From an uncultured Poribacteria bacterium (GTDB lineage: Bacteria; Poribacteria; WGA-4E; WGA-3G), in NCBI GenBank assembly GCA_951828385.1, contig OX639973.1, positions 4,641,200-4,705,199 of the forward strand: 64,000 nucleotides of DNA, read 5' to 3'. The position numbers and the translations under genes are program-made. Below are positions 18,086 through 25,843 of the stretch, one piece after another (position 1 is the stretch's first letter; each line of letters starts with the position of its first letter). The notes under the pieces are model-generated. The model searched no databases, was not told where the DNA came from, and saw nothing but the letters and a program-made list of their open reading frames with translations.

Positions 18086-18235
18086 ACGCCAGTTTGATTA
18101 ATCATTTCGGATATGTTGCAGCTCTATTTTCGTATCACACAGCCGTGAGTTGTAGCACAAACTTTCCAGTTTGTGCAGTATAGGACAGAAATTAACAGGC
18201 GCGCGACATAAGTCCAACATTTATCAAGCTCACGT
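18086..18235. mobile_element. 150-bp MITE, family 2, copy 2
   Basis: It has the same ends (ACGCCAGTTTGAT ... ATCAAGCTCACGT) and interior as the copy at 9622-9772. It is flanked by the direct repeat TATAATTA (18078-18085, 18236-18243). Because the duplication differs from copy 1, the two are independent insertions rather than one duplicated block. Confidence 0.85.
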
Positions 18236-18314
18236 TATAATTAGGAAAATAAAGTGGGTTTTACCCGCTGACGGAAACCGAAAGCCGACTGTTGACAGCC
18301 AGGAAAAAAAGTAT

Positions 18315-18343
18315 TTGACAATAAAACGCTTTTATTGTACAAT
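18315..18343 (+). promoter_or_regulatory. Near-consensus promoter, function unclear
   Basis: TTGACA, 17 bases, TACAAT. It resembles the promoters at 18055 and 18532 in surrounding sequence (TTGACAAWAAAMCGC), suggesting duplicated upstream regions. No gene follows directly. Confidence 0.55.
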
Positions 18344-18531
18344 TAAAAATAATGGCAAATTTGACCCGCTGACAGTTGATGACTGACAGCCACAAAAATT
18401 TTTTTGTAACTTTTTATATCCTAACGGTGTTAAATAGGATACGGAGATACGCATACCGACGTGCTGATACCAGAAATCGGCGACCCGAGAAACACAATTC
18501 TCCACTACCAAAAAAATTTTCAAAAAAAAAT

Positions 18532-18560
18532 TTGACAAAAAACGCAACTAAAGGTATAAT
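18532..18560 (+). promoter_or_regulatory. Consensus promoter, function unclear
   Basis: TTGACA, 17 bases, TATAAT. An ATG at 18567 opens a 73-codon Lys-rich frame to 18788, which would be almost leaderless. I do not regard that frame as a supported gene. Confidence 0.55.
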
Positions 18561-18657
18561 TAACTCATGTTTAAGCGGAAGGACGCAAAATTACATAAGT
18601 TTTGCCAGTTTTCGCATAAACTTCGCACCAAACGCAAATTTTTTCTTGAAGAAAGTC

Positions 18658-18686
18658 TTGACATCATATTACTGATGTTGTATAAT
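18658..18686 (+). promoter_or_regulatory. Consensus promoter, function unclear
   Basis: TTGACA, 17 bases, TATAAT. Short frames follow near 18755, such as a 53-codon frame, without a ribosome site. The stretch 18244-18899 holds otherwise only TCAG-type repeats and no gene I can recognise. Confidence 0.55.
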
Positions 18687-18899
18687 ATAATACATAAGAG
18701 ATTCAAGTTGTTGGGCAAACACCCTAAGTCCAAAACCCTCTTACAAGATATCGCATGGAAGGAAGGGGACGGAAACCGTTTACGTTAGTATGGGCGAGCT
18801 TCACGCACAACCTGAACAACAAAGCGGGACAATCCGAACCTCAGTGGCGTAGGTGCCGGTGGCGGAAAACCATCGAATCGCACCGCACAGAAAAAATAG

Positions 18900-18928
18900 T
18901 TGACACGTTTCCGTAACTATTTTACAAT
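18900..18928 (+). promoter_or_regulatory. Near-consensus promoter of the 19-kb transcription unit
   Basis: TTGACA, 17 bases, TACAAT. About 600 bases downstream is a strong terminator, so this delimits a predicted short transcript (about 18935-19545). Confidence 0.6.
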
Positions 18929-18934
18929 CTACAA

Positions 18935-19545
18935 CGTTTATATAAGTGGTTTGGTTATTTTTGTTAGAATCCATAACACAAACATAACACCCAAACCCAA
19001 CATCATTTAAGGTTAGTTCAGAATAGATTTCATCCCTGAATCTGTTCTTGATATTTCGATTTTGATTGGGAACTCCAATACAACGGCGTTTCCAAGTGAG
19101 AAAAATTAATTGTTTTTGTTTTCTAAGGAGGAGAATACGTAATGGTTTTGTCAAAGCAATTGACATTTTCCTTAAATGGGGCGGACGCAGCAAGTCCTGG
19201 TCTTCCTACTTTTTTGCTGCCACCGAGGCACTTACCGCACGGTAGGAAGGTATGCCGGATTTAGAAGGAATCTTCTTCTTTGATCTTTGGGCTACTGAAA
19301 AAGCGTATTAGAGGTTAGCGATATCGAGTACGGTTATCAACGGGTCAGTGCAGTTGCCTTCAAACTGACATTTATGGTCAGGTTCAAACCTTACGAACCA
19401 TGCACCTGAGAGGTAAAGTCAAAGCATCTGGCAAGTTGGCTACGACTGGGGGCGAACTGAAATTACAAGATTAACTCAGGGATATTCTAACTAACCTACC
19501 CCAACCCATAGGCGATGGACTTCGGTTCATCGCCTGCAGTTTTTT
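18935..19545 (+). other. Predicted ~600-nt transcript, small ORFs or decayed gene
   Basis: The unit is bounded by a promoter (18900-18928) and a terminator (19511-19545). Inside, AAGGAGG precedes ATG 19142, which opens a 40-codon frame ending at a TAG near 19262. Another frame gives protein-like wording (KAIDIFLKWGGRSKSW) but is broken by stops. CTTCCTAC and GTAGGAAG (about 19202-19249) form an 8-bp stem. It may be a decayed gene, a small-protein mRNA or a non-coding RNA; I cannot decide from sequence alone. Confidence 0.4.
19511..19545 (+). terminator. Rho-independent terminator
   Basis: GGCGATG (19511-19517) pairs with CATCGCC (19528-19534) and is followed by TTTTTT at 19540-19545. Confidence 0.8.
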
Positions 19546-19584
19546 AATTCGCTGGCGGCTGATTACTGACAGTCAAAAACTCCC

Positions 19585-19613
19585 TTGACTTTCCTCCAAA
19601 AATCGGTTATACT
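19585..19613 (+). promoter_or_regulatory. Promoter of the redoxin-monooxygenase fusion gene
   Basis: TTGACT, 17 bases, TATACT; the predicted start is about 30 bases before the ATG at 19649. Confidence 0.7.
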
Positions 19614-19648
19614 AAAAACAGACAACAAACCCAAAAATGGAGGTCCAC

Positions 19649-21481
19649 ATGAAACTGTATATAACAACGTTATTATTAATGCTCACGCTGCCACTCATCC
19701 TACACGCAGCACCCAAGTACACGATTGCGAACAAACACCGCGTCATTGAAGAGATATCTGTCAACCAGAATCGCGTCCCAATCGGCACGCAACTCTCACG
19801 CCTCAATTTTACGACGCTTGAGGGCAACACACACACCTTAGATACTGTCATCCAACAGGGCCCCGCAGTCTTCGTATTCCTTGCAACCGAATGCCCGGTC
19901 GCCCAACGCTACGCGATGCGCCTGAAACGCCTACACACCGAATTCACGGCAGAAAAACACACCACTTTCGTCGGGGTTTACGCCAACGAAAATGACGCTG
20001 TTGCGGAAGTTGAGACTTACGTCGCCAAGGCAGCATACACGTTTCCGATCGTCAAAGACACAGAGGGTCGCCTCGCACGCATCCTCGGCGCGACGATGAC
20101 CCCACAAGCTGTCGTCATCGACACAACCGGCACGCTCCGCTACCGCGGTTCTATTGACGATAATCGCTACGAGCCTCGCGTCAAACACCACTACCTACAC
20201 GATGCGCTCCTCGCAACACACACCGAGAATCCTATCCCGGTGCAAGAGACACCGGCGTTCGGCTGCACGCTCCATCTCCCGGACTCAGCGTTCCCTGCAG
20301 AGGTCACCTATAGCCAACACATCGCACCGATACTGCAAAAAAATTGCCAGACGTGTCATCGCCACGGCGAAGTCGCACCTTTCACACTCATCGACTACAG
20401 CGACGCGAAGGCATGGGCAACCGAGATCGCTGAATACACACAGGCACGTCTCATGCCACCCTGGAAACCCGCACCCGGCTACGGACACTTCAAGAACGAG
20501 CGGCGGCTCACAGACACTGAAATCGAGATGATCGCGCATTGGGTAGACGCAGGCGCGCCTTCTGGCGACCTCAATGCCGTCCCACCCGCTCCCAAATTCC
20601 ATAATGGATGGGCACTCGGTGAACCCGACTGGATCGCTGAGATGCCTGTCGAATACGAGATCGCACCTGAAGGCGAAGACGAATATCGGCAGTTCATCAT
20701 ACCTACTAACTTTGAGACCGATATGTACGTCCAAGCCGTTGATGTACAACCCGGTAACCGGAAGACCGTTCATCACGTCATCGCATACTTAGATGTCAAC
20801 GGCGAAGCCCGAAAACTCGACGCGCAGGACCCAAAACCCGGCTATGTTACTGAAGGCACAGGTCCTGGATTTGATACGATTGGCACCGTCGGTGGTTGGG
20901 CACCCGGTGTTACACCGCTCGTTTTACCCGATGGTGTCGGCTATCTCTTACCGAAAGGCGCAGACATCGTCATGCAAGTACATTATTACCGCACCGGACA
21001 CGTTGAATATGACCGTTCACGGTTGGGGCTCTATTTCTCTGAGACACCCGACACCGCGAAACTCCACATCGGGGACGCTATTAATACCGAGTTCGTCATC
21101 CCGCCCGGCGAAGCGTGGCATGAAGTATTAGCATCGGAGAAGTTCAAGCAGGATGTTTACCTCTTAGGGACGATGCCACACATGCATCTCCTCGGACGTG
21201 ATATGCGGCTCATCGCAACGACCCCAACAGGCGAAGTACACGACTTGATATGGATCCAGGATTGGGATTTCAATTGGCAGGATGTTTATCACTATCGTGA
21301 ACCGTTATTTTTACCGGCGGGGACGCGTGTGAAGCTCGTCGCGCATTTTGACAATTCGGCAGAGAACCCAGCAAATCCGCACGACCCACCGATCCCTGTC
21401 GGCTGGGGCGAAAAAACGACGGATGAGATGTGTATCGGGTTCTTGTATTACGTCAAAGCAGCCGAGTTCTCACCAAATTAG
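19649..21481 (+). CDS. Redoxin + cytochrome c + copper monooxygenase-like fusion
   Basis: The 610-aa product starts at ATG 19649 (GGAGG 5 bases upstream) with a signal peptide ending near LPLILHAAP. Domains in order: an AhpC/TSA-type thioredoxin fold (about 25-190), with a single Cys in VFLATECPVAQRYA; a heme-binding segment with NCQTCHRHGEVAPF (CxxCH, about 235-245); and a C-terminal DBH/PHM-like copper type II monooxygenase region with the His motifs RKTVHHVIAY and GTMPHMHLLGRDM. It is probably an exported redox enzyme. The substrate is unknown; this fusion is seen in planctomycete-like genomes as I recall. Confidence 0.8.
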   Translation: MKLYITTLLLMLTLPLILHAAPKYTIANKHRVIEEISVNQNRVPIGTQLSRLNFTTLEGNTHTLDTVIQQGPAVFVFLATECPVAQRYAMRLKRLHTEFTAEKHTTFVGVYANENDAVAEVETYVAKAAYTFPIVKDTEGRLARILGATMTPQAVVIDTTGTLRYRGSIDDNRYEPRVKHHYLHDALLATHTENPIPVQETPAFGCTLHLPDSAFPAEVTYSQHIAPILQKNCQTCHRHGEVAPFTLIDYSDAKAWATEIAEYTQARLMPPWKPAPGYGHFKNERRLTDTEIEMIAHWVDAGAPSGDLNAVPPAPKFHNGWALGEPDWIAEMPVEYEIAPEGEDEYRQFIIPTNFETDMYVQAVDVQPGNRKTVHHVIAYLDVNGEARKLDAQDPKPGYVTEGTGPGFDTIGTVGGWAPGVTPLVLPDGVGYLLPKGADIVMQVHYYRTGHVEYDRSRLGLYFSETPDTAKLHIGDAINTEFVIPPGEAWHEVLASEKFKQDVYLLGTMPHMHLLGRDMRLIATTPTGEVHDLIWIQDWDFNWQDVYHYREPLFLPAGTRVKLVAHFDNSAENPANPHDPPIPVGWGEKTTDEMCIGFLYYVKAAEFSPN

Positions 21482-21493
21482 GCCCTCTATCTC

Positions 21494-21521
21494 GCTGGCG
21501 AGGTTTCCGAACCTCGCCAGC
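21494..21521. repeat. Palindromic REP-like hairpin
   Basis: GCTGGCGAGGTT and its exact complement AACCTCGCCAGC flank a four-base loop between two convergent genes. Related hairpins occur at 23987-24007 and, in GGCGGGGTT form, at 29071-29090. With no T run it is a REP-like repeat or a weak bidirectional terminator. Confidence 0.6.
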
Positions 21522-21568
21522 AAGAGCGCGCAGATATCGGCAAACGCTGGAGGTAAACAAGTACACCC

Positions 21569-22771
21569 TCACAACAAAGATGCAACCGTAACATCCGCTA
21601 AACACTCCCGCTGCGATGCCGCCAGCCTATCTAACGCACGCGCACCCGCTTTAGAAGATAGACCCTCCACAAAATGTGCCGTCATCTCACCCTCAACTGC
21701 TGCGACGATCTGATCCAACGGGATCTCTGTCAATGCCCGCGCCGGGAGATACCCTTCTGTATCCCCTTGGATCTCATGAATTAGCCCCGCCGCCTTGAAC
21801 CGCTCAAAACTCGCCTGCACGACCAGCTCCGAAACACCTGCACACACCGCCACCTGCTCCGTTGTAGATGCTCCCTCACCCTTCGCGAACCGATCCGCCA
21901 CAATCAGGAACAACGCGATAACGCCAGCACTGTTCAGATAACCATTGCTACCATGTTGCAGCTTCCGACGCGGGGCTAAATGCTGAAACGCATGTGAGAC
22001 CTCCACACCAAGCAAGATGATCACCCAAGCCGCATACGTCCAGATTGCAAGGATGATCAGCATCGCCAACGCGCCATAGATGTTGCTATAGTTCTTCCAC
22101 ACCAGTTGAAAATAACGTCCAAACGCGAGCCGCGCGATCTGGAACAGCGTCGCTGCCACAAGCGTTCCGAGCAATGCCGAGTGCCACTTCACAGTAGTAT
22201 TCGGCATCGCAATGTACATCAGGAAAAAGAGGCAGTAGATCAGTATCCACGGGAACGCATGTGCGAACACCCAGTTCTTCGCAGTCGAAAAGAAGAGGAA
22301 GATGAGCAGCGGTCCCACCGTTAGCAATGTATAGAAGACGGCGTATTTCTGGAACGCTCGCATCACTGGCAACCGCCGCCGCGCACCCCAGATGTCATTA
22401 ATATGTTGCTCGACAGACATAAACAGCATCGTCGAGACGAGGAGGAACAGCAAAAACCCACCGACACCGAGACCCCCAAGATTTCTATTGGCAAATGCGG
22501 AGAGTTCTGATACAATCTCTTCAGCACCGTAGCGGGGCAGGAAATTATTCAGCGCGGCAATCAAGGGTGAAGTGCCGTCTTCAAATGCACCAAACGTCTT
22601 TAACAGGAACAATGCGACAGCCGACAACGGCACGAGACACAACAACGTGTTAAACGCCAACGCCGACGCTTGCTGCATGCAGTTGTGGTCCCGGAATTGA
22701 CGCCAGACGTTCGCACCCAGACGTGCCACTAATGTAAGGTGGTCCCCATATTTATCCGCAAGGTTGTTCAT
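21569..22771 (-). CDS. YihY/BrkB-family membrane protein
   Basis: This 400-aa protein has about six transmembrane helices in residues 35-275 and the YihY family wording (CMQQASALAFNTLLCLVPL, VEQHINDIWGARRR, NIYGALAMLIILAIWTYAAW). A C-terminal cytoplasmic part (about 290-400) resembles a winged helix, as in several family members. The family was once called RNase BN but is not a nuclease; it may act in transport or envelope functions. No ribosome site is visible before ATG 22771, which sits next to TCAG repeats. Confidence 0.85.
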   Translation of the reverse strand: MNNLADKYGDHLTLVARLGANVWRQFRDHNCMQQASALAFNTLLCLVPLSAVALFLLKTFGAFEDGTSPLIAALNNFLPRYGAEEIVSELSAFANRNLGGLGVGGFLLFLLVSTMLFMSVEQHINDIWGARRRLPVMRAFQKYAVFYTLLTVGPLLIFLFFSTAKNWVFAHAFPWILIYCLFFLMYIAMPNTTVKWHSALLGTLVAATLFQIARLAFGRYFQLVWKNYSNIYGALAMLIILAIWTYAAWVIILLGVEVSHAFQHLAPRRKLQHGSNGYLNSAGVIALFLIVADRFAKGEGASTTEQVAVCAGVSELVVQASFERFKAAGLIHEIQGDTEGYLPARALTEIPLDQIVAAVEGEMTAHFVEGLSSKAGARALDRLAASQRECLADVTVASLL

Positions 22772-22844
22772 AATAGTAGTACTCAGTTATCAGTTATCAG
22801 TACTCAGTTAAGAAGTCTTTTTCTGACAACTGAAAGGTTTTCGC

Positions 22845-22995
22845 ATGAAGTTTAATAAAATATTTGGGTAATTCTATATTCCTCCAAACCCGGTAGGTGC
22901 GGTTTGGAACCGAAAGCCGAAGCCATCCCACCCGTTACTGGGTAGGGGCACCGGACTTCGCCAGTAAATTACCCGATTAAATTCTTAATCTTCAT
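22845..22995. mobile_element. MITE family 3 (ATGAAG...GGGTAATT ends), copy 1
   Basis: The ends are ~29-bp imperfect inverted repeats. The left runs from ATGAAG to GGGTAATT (22845-22873) and the right from AATTACCC to CTTCAT (22967-22995). The interior starts with the GGTAGGTGCGGTTT hairpin motif. A shorter copy with the same ends is at 40263-40378. Confidence 0.7.
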
Positions 22996-23039
22996 CAGAA
23001 AAACCGTACTGACAACTGATAACTCTTCTTCTGACAACT

Positions 23040-23080
23040 GAAAGATTTTTCGCAGAAAAATCGTATTCTCACTGCGAAGC
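23040..23080. repeat. GATTTTTCGCAGAAAAATC hairpin repeat
   Basis: This perfect hairpin is followed by CGTATTCTCACTGCGAAGC. The same ~45-base block is found near 37514-37560, and its hairpin half near 12345. Confidence 0.65.
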
Positions 23081-23098
23081 AAACTAATAACTATATCT

Positions 23099-23800
23099 AT
23101 GCCAGACTCGAAACCGGATCTAATTTCACGTATAAAACACAAACTCAGGCAAAACCCGTTCTTATCTCACCTCATTGGGTGCCCGTATCCGGCACCGCGC
23201 TGGAGTCGCTGTGTCAAACGGCTCCTCTACCAACTCGCTCCTGACACAAATGTCTTAGATCTCGGTGCTGGCAACCACCGCCGCGCCCCGAATGTTATCA
23301 ACCTCGAAATCGAAACGACCCCAGAAGTTGACATCATCGCGGACGGGCATCTTTTGCCTTTCAAAGACGATACCTTTGATGCCGTGATCTCTGAAGCCGT
23401 GCTGGAGCATGTTCATTCCCCGGGCATCGTTATCTCGGAGATCTATCGTGTCCTGAAGCCCGGCGGCTATATCTGCGTCGCAGTACCCTTTCTACAAGGC
23501 TACCACGCCTCGCCGCACGATTACCAGCGGTGGACAGCATCCGGTATTGTGCAGCTGTGTACCGCCTTCACCGAAATTGAGAGTGGCGCCTGTGCAGGCC
23601 CCACGACCGCTTTACATTGGATCTTCCGAGAATACGTCGGGCTTATCTGTTCTTTTGGGAGTCTTCTCGTCGCGAAGGCGGTCTCACTGCTTGTCGGATG
23701 GTTAACATTTCCATTCCTGCTCTTAGATGTTCTGTTATCCCGACACAAGGATGCCCATATCTTGGCATCAGCCGTCTACTTTTTCGGGAAAAAAGAGTAA
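23099..23800 (+). CDS. Class I SAM-dependent methyltransferase
   Basis: This 233-aa protein has the Methyltransf_11 fold. Motif I is VLDLGAGNHRRAPNVINLEI, with the acidic residue for SAM ribose, and the post-motif DTFDAVISEAVLEHVHSP precedes IYRVLKPGGYICVAVPF. The C-terminal 50 residues look hydrophobic and could be a membrane anchor. Such genes often act on lipids, quinones or cell-surface sugars; the substrate is not evident. No ribosome site is visible before ATG 23099. Confidence 0.82.
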   Translation: MPDSKPDLISRIKHKLRQNPFLSHLIGCPYPAPRWSRCVKRLLYQLAPDTNVLDLGAGNHRRAPNVINLEIETTPEVDIIADGHLLPFKDDTFDAVISEAVLEHVHSPGIVISEIYRVLKPGGYICVAVPFLQGYHASPHDYQRWTASGIVQLCTAFTEIESGACAGPTTALHWIFREYVGLICSFGSLLVAKAVSLLVGWLTFPFLLLDVLLSRHKDAHILASAVYFFGKKE

Positions 23801-23978
23801 TCGGTTGTCAATTATCAGTTTTCAGTAGACGCGGTTTGCTATCTCACCCGGAAACCGTCCTAATTTCTTCCCGCTGTCCTCCGTATCCATATTATATAGC
23901 ATTTGATAATGGGATGTCAAAAAAAATATGGCTGTTAGCAATCAGCCTCTCATCTCCGTAACTGACAACTCGGAATTA

Positions 23979-24010
23979 AAAAAAACGGCGAGGCTACAAA
24001 CCTCGCCAGC
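23979..24010 (-). terminator. Terminator of the rpsU-dsRBD operon
   Basis: On the minus strand GCTGGCGAGG, loop TTTGTAG, CCTCGCC is followed by a T run (23985-23979). It lies about 50 bases beyond the dsRBD gene stop. Confidence 0.65.
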
Positions 24011-24056
24011 AAAAAAGTAGGCTACTGATGAAAAGACTGATAACTGATAATTATCA

Positions 24057-24578
24057 CTACAGCAATGTAATCTTATCCTTCTCTGCTCTCTCAAGCAGGC
24101 TTCGGACAATCTGTAATGTCAATTTAGAGAGTTTTTCCGAAAACTCGGCATCCGTGAGCGTTCGATAGCGCGAGGGTTGTGATGTCGTCAGCCGTTCATT
24201 CGCAATTGTCAACGCACTCGACACGAGCGGCATAGGCACTTCGAGCGGCACAGACGCAGGGGCACCGTTTTCTTGAGACGCAGGAATGGGTATCCTTCCC
24301 GCCGTATCACCTGCCAAAAAATTTTCGCGCCGTGAATTGATTTCGGCTAATACTTGCTGTGAGGCGATTTGGTGTGCAAACTTTTTTGAACCGGGGATAG
24401 GTTCCGGTGTCTCATGAACGTGGTCACCGTAAGACACGGTCACCTGCCAACGAGGTGCATCCGCTGGACCCTGCTGTGTCTCCATATACGTCGGTTGCTG
24501 CAATCCCCGTTCTTGGCAATATTGAATCAAAAGTCCTTTATAATTTTCTGAAGCCTCGTCAGGCACCACATCTGCCAT
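24057..24578 (-). CDS. Double-stranded RNA-binding domain protein
   Basis: This 173-aa protein starts at ATG 24578 with AAGGAGG 5 bases upstream. Residues ~10-85 match a dsRBD: NYKGLLIQYCQERGLQQPTY opens the first helix and strand, and GSKKFAHQIASQQVLAEI is the canonical last helix. The C-terminal half is Pro/Ala-rich and then helical. No RNase III catalytic domain is present. It lies 20 bases downstream of rpsU and likely shares its transcript, so a role in rRNA or mRNA handling is plausible but inferred. Confidence 0.72.
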   Translation of the reverse strand: MADVVPDEASENYKGLLIQYCQERGLQQPTYMETQQGPADAPRWQVTVSYGDHVHETPEPIPGSKKFAHQIASQQVLAEINSRRENFLAGDTAGRIPIPASQENGAPASVPLEVPMPLVSSALTIANERLTTSQPSRYRTLTDAEFSEKLSKLTLQIVRSLLERAEKDKITLL

Positions 24579-24598
24579 AGGTCCCTCCTTGAACCGTC

Positions 24599-24850
24599 TT
24601 ACCGGGAGTTACCACCGCCACCGGAACCGCCGCTGCCGTTATAATACTGCGGACGTTCACCCGTTCTGCGGGGTTTGACTTTTCGCTGCCGTTTCATCTC
24701 AATCCTACGCCGTTTCTCGCTCGGTTTCTCATAGAAACTCCGCTTTTTAATCTCCGTAACAATACCTGCTTTACCGCACATCTTTTTAAAACGTGCCAGG
24801 GCGCGATCAAACGCTTCACCTGAGTCTACACTCACTTCTACTTGAACCAT
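24599..24850 (-). CDS. rpsU: 30S ribosomal protein bS21
   Basis: This 83-aa protein matches bS21 ([20 protein letters not shown], then [12 protein letters not shown]). S21 sits near the anti-Shine-Dalgarno region of 16S rRNA and helps initiation. The C-terminus is extended by a Gly-rich tail ([10 protein letters not shown]), longer than in E. coli. GGAGG lies 9 bases before ATG 24850, and a promoter (TTGACA-N17-TACAAT) lies at 24902-24930. Confidence 0.93.
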   Translation of the reverse strand: MVQVEVSVDSGEAFDRALARFKKMCGKAGIVTEIKKRSFYEKPSEKRRRIEMKRQRKVKPRRTGERPQYYNGSGGSGGGGNSR

Positions 24851-24901
24851 TGCTTTAAGCCTCCATTGGAATGTGAAATCTTGAAAACATTTTATAAATA
24901 A

Positions 24902-24930
24902 ATTGTATCACATTTCAGCCGAGATGTCAA
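24902..24930 (-). promoter_or_regulatory. Promoter of rpsU
   Basis: On the minus strand TTGACA (24930-24925), 17 bases, TACAAT (24907-24902). Confidence 0.7.
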
Positions 24931-24972
24931 ATAATTCTCAGAAGGCTTCAGTTTTCAGTAGCTGTCAACCCC

Positions 24973-25001
24973 TTGACAATTTATTAACAATTCGCTATAC
25001 T
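24973..25001 (+). promoter_or_regulatory. Promoter of the TauE-like exporter gene
   Basis: TTGACA, 17 bases, TATACT. The expected start near 25008 leaves a ~20-base leader that contains AAGGAGG but rules out the out-of-frame ATG at 25003. Confidence 0.7.
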
Positions 25002-25027
25002 TATGCCACCTAAAAGGAGGCAGCACC

Positions 25028-25783
25028 ATCACAGAAATCGTTATCCTCTGCTTCGGCGCATGGCTCACCGGTGTCAGCAAAGCGGGGTTCGGTGGGGGCA
25101 TCGGCATGATTGTCGTCCCCATGTTCACGCATTTCCGCAGCGCGCGAAACGTCATCGGACTCATGCTCCTGCTGCTCTTCTCAACGGATGTCTTCTCGCT
25201 CCGGCACTACTGGAAACGGTGGCACCGCCAAAGCGTCACGCGGTTGATCCTCGGTTCCGTTCTCGGTATCGTCCTCGCAAGTTTGGTTTTAAAAGACATC
25301 TCCGACGTTCACCTCAAAAAGGTGATCGGCGGCATCGCATGTCTATTTGCCGTGCTGGAAGCCTTACGTCCCTACTGGCAACCCTTGCTTGGCAACTCGG
25401 AACATCCGACCAGCACAGCACTCCAATTCAAATTGTGGCAGGGGCTACTTGCCGGGCTGCTCGCTGGGGTATTTTCAACACTTGCGCACATGGGTGGGCT
25501 TGTCGTCGTCATGTATCTCCTCCCGCAACGCTTAAGTAACACCGCCTTCGTCGCGACCACAACCGCTACCTATTTCTCACTGAACCTCATCAAAATCCCG
25601 TTCTATTATCAACTCGATCTTTTCTCTTTCGAGATTTTAGTTGAAGCCGTCGCGCTCCTGCCATTCATCGGACTCGGCGTGCTAACGGGTATCTCGCTGA
25701 ACAACCGTGTACCGGAGCGTCTCTTTTCAAGGATCGTTTTGTTTTTTCTATTCGCCACAGGCTTGCATCTACTTTTTGGTTGA
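25028..25783 (+). CDS. TauE/SafE-family sulfite or organic anion exporter, ATC start
   Basis: This is a ~251-aa protein with about eight hydrophobic segments. The family N-terminus (ITEIVILCFGAWLTGVSKAG, then FGGGIG) lies upstream of the first in-frame ATG (25106), so that ATG is too late. No NTG codon occurs in frame in this stretch. AAGGAGG at 25014-25020 is spaced 7 bases from an ATC codon at 25028, which is therefore the likely initiator. TauE-type proteins move sulfite, sulfoacetate or similar anions across the inner membrane; the substrate here is unknown. Confidence 0.8.
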   Translation: MTEIVILCFGAWLTGVSKAGFGGGIGMIVVPMFTHFRSARNVIGLMLLLLFSTDVFSLRHYWKRWHRQSVTRLILGSVLGIVLASLVLKDISDVHLKKVIGGIACLFAVLEALRPYWQPLLGNSEHPTSTALQFKLWQGLLAGLLAGVFSTLAHMGGLVVVMYLLPQRLSNTAFVATTTATYFSLNLIKIPFYYQLDLFSFEILVEAVALLPFIGLGVLTGISLNNRVPERLFSRIVLFFLFATGLHLLFG

Positions 25784-25808
25784 TATATTTCCAAGGATCC
25801 TGTATAAT
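25780..25808 (+). promoter_or_regulatory. Promoter of the MocA-family dehydrogenase gene
   Basis: TTGATA, 17 bases, TATAAT, overlapping the stop codon of the preceding gene. Confidence 0.65.
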
Positions 25809-25843
25809 ACAACCCACAACAAAATAGATGAGGTCGAAAAATA

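Noticed and set aside
9622-18235. Composite transposon bounded by the two family 2 MITE copies
   Set aside because: The two copies have different target duplications, so they are independent insertions; the enclosed genes are ordinary housekeeping types.
18567-18788. 73-aa Lys-rich frame after a consensus promoter
   Set aside because: No ribosome site and no recognisable domain; the AT-rich composition alone explains the residues.
18801-19193. 130-aa minus-strand frame in the 19-kb gap
   Set aside because: No ribosome site, poor composition, and it runs against the promoter/terminator unit on the plus strand.
25003-25539. 178-aa frame starting at ATG 25003
   Set aside because: It overlaps the TauE-like gene in another frame, is Arg/His-rich, and its ATG lies before the predicted transcription start.
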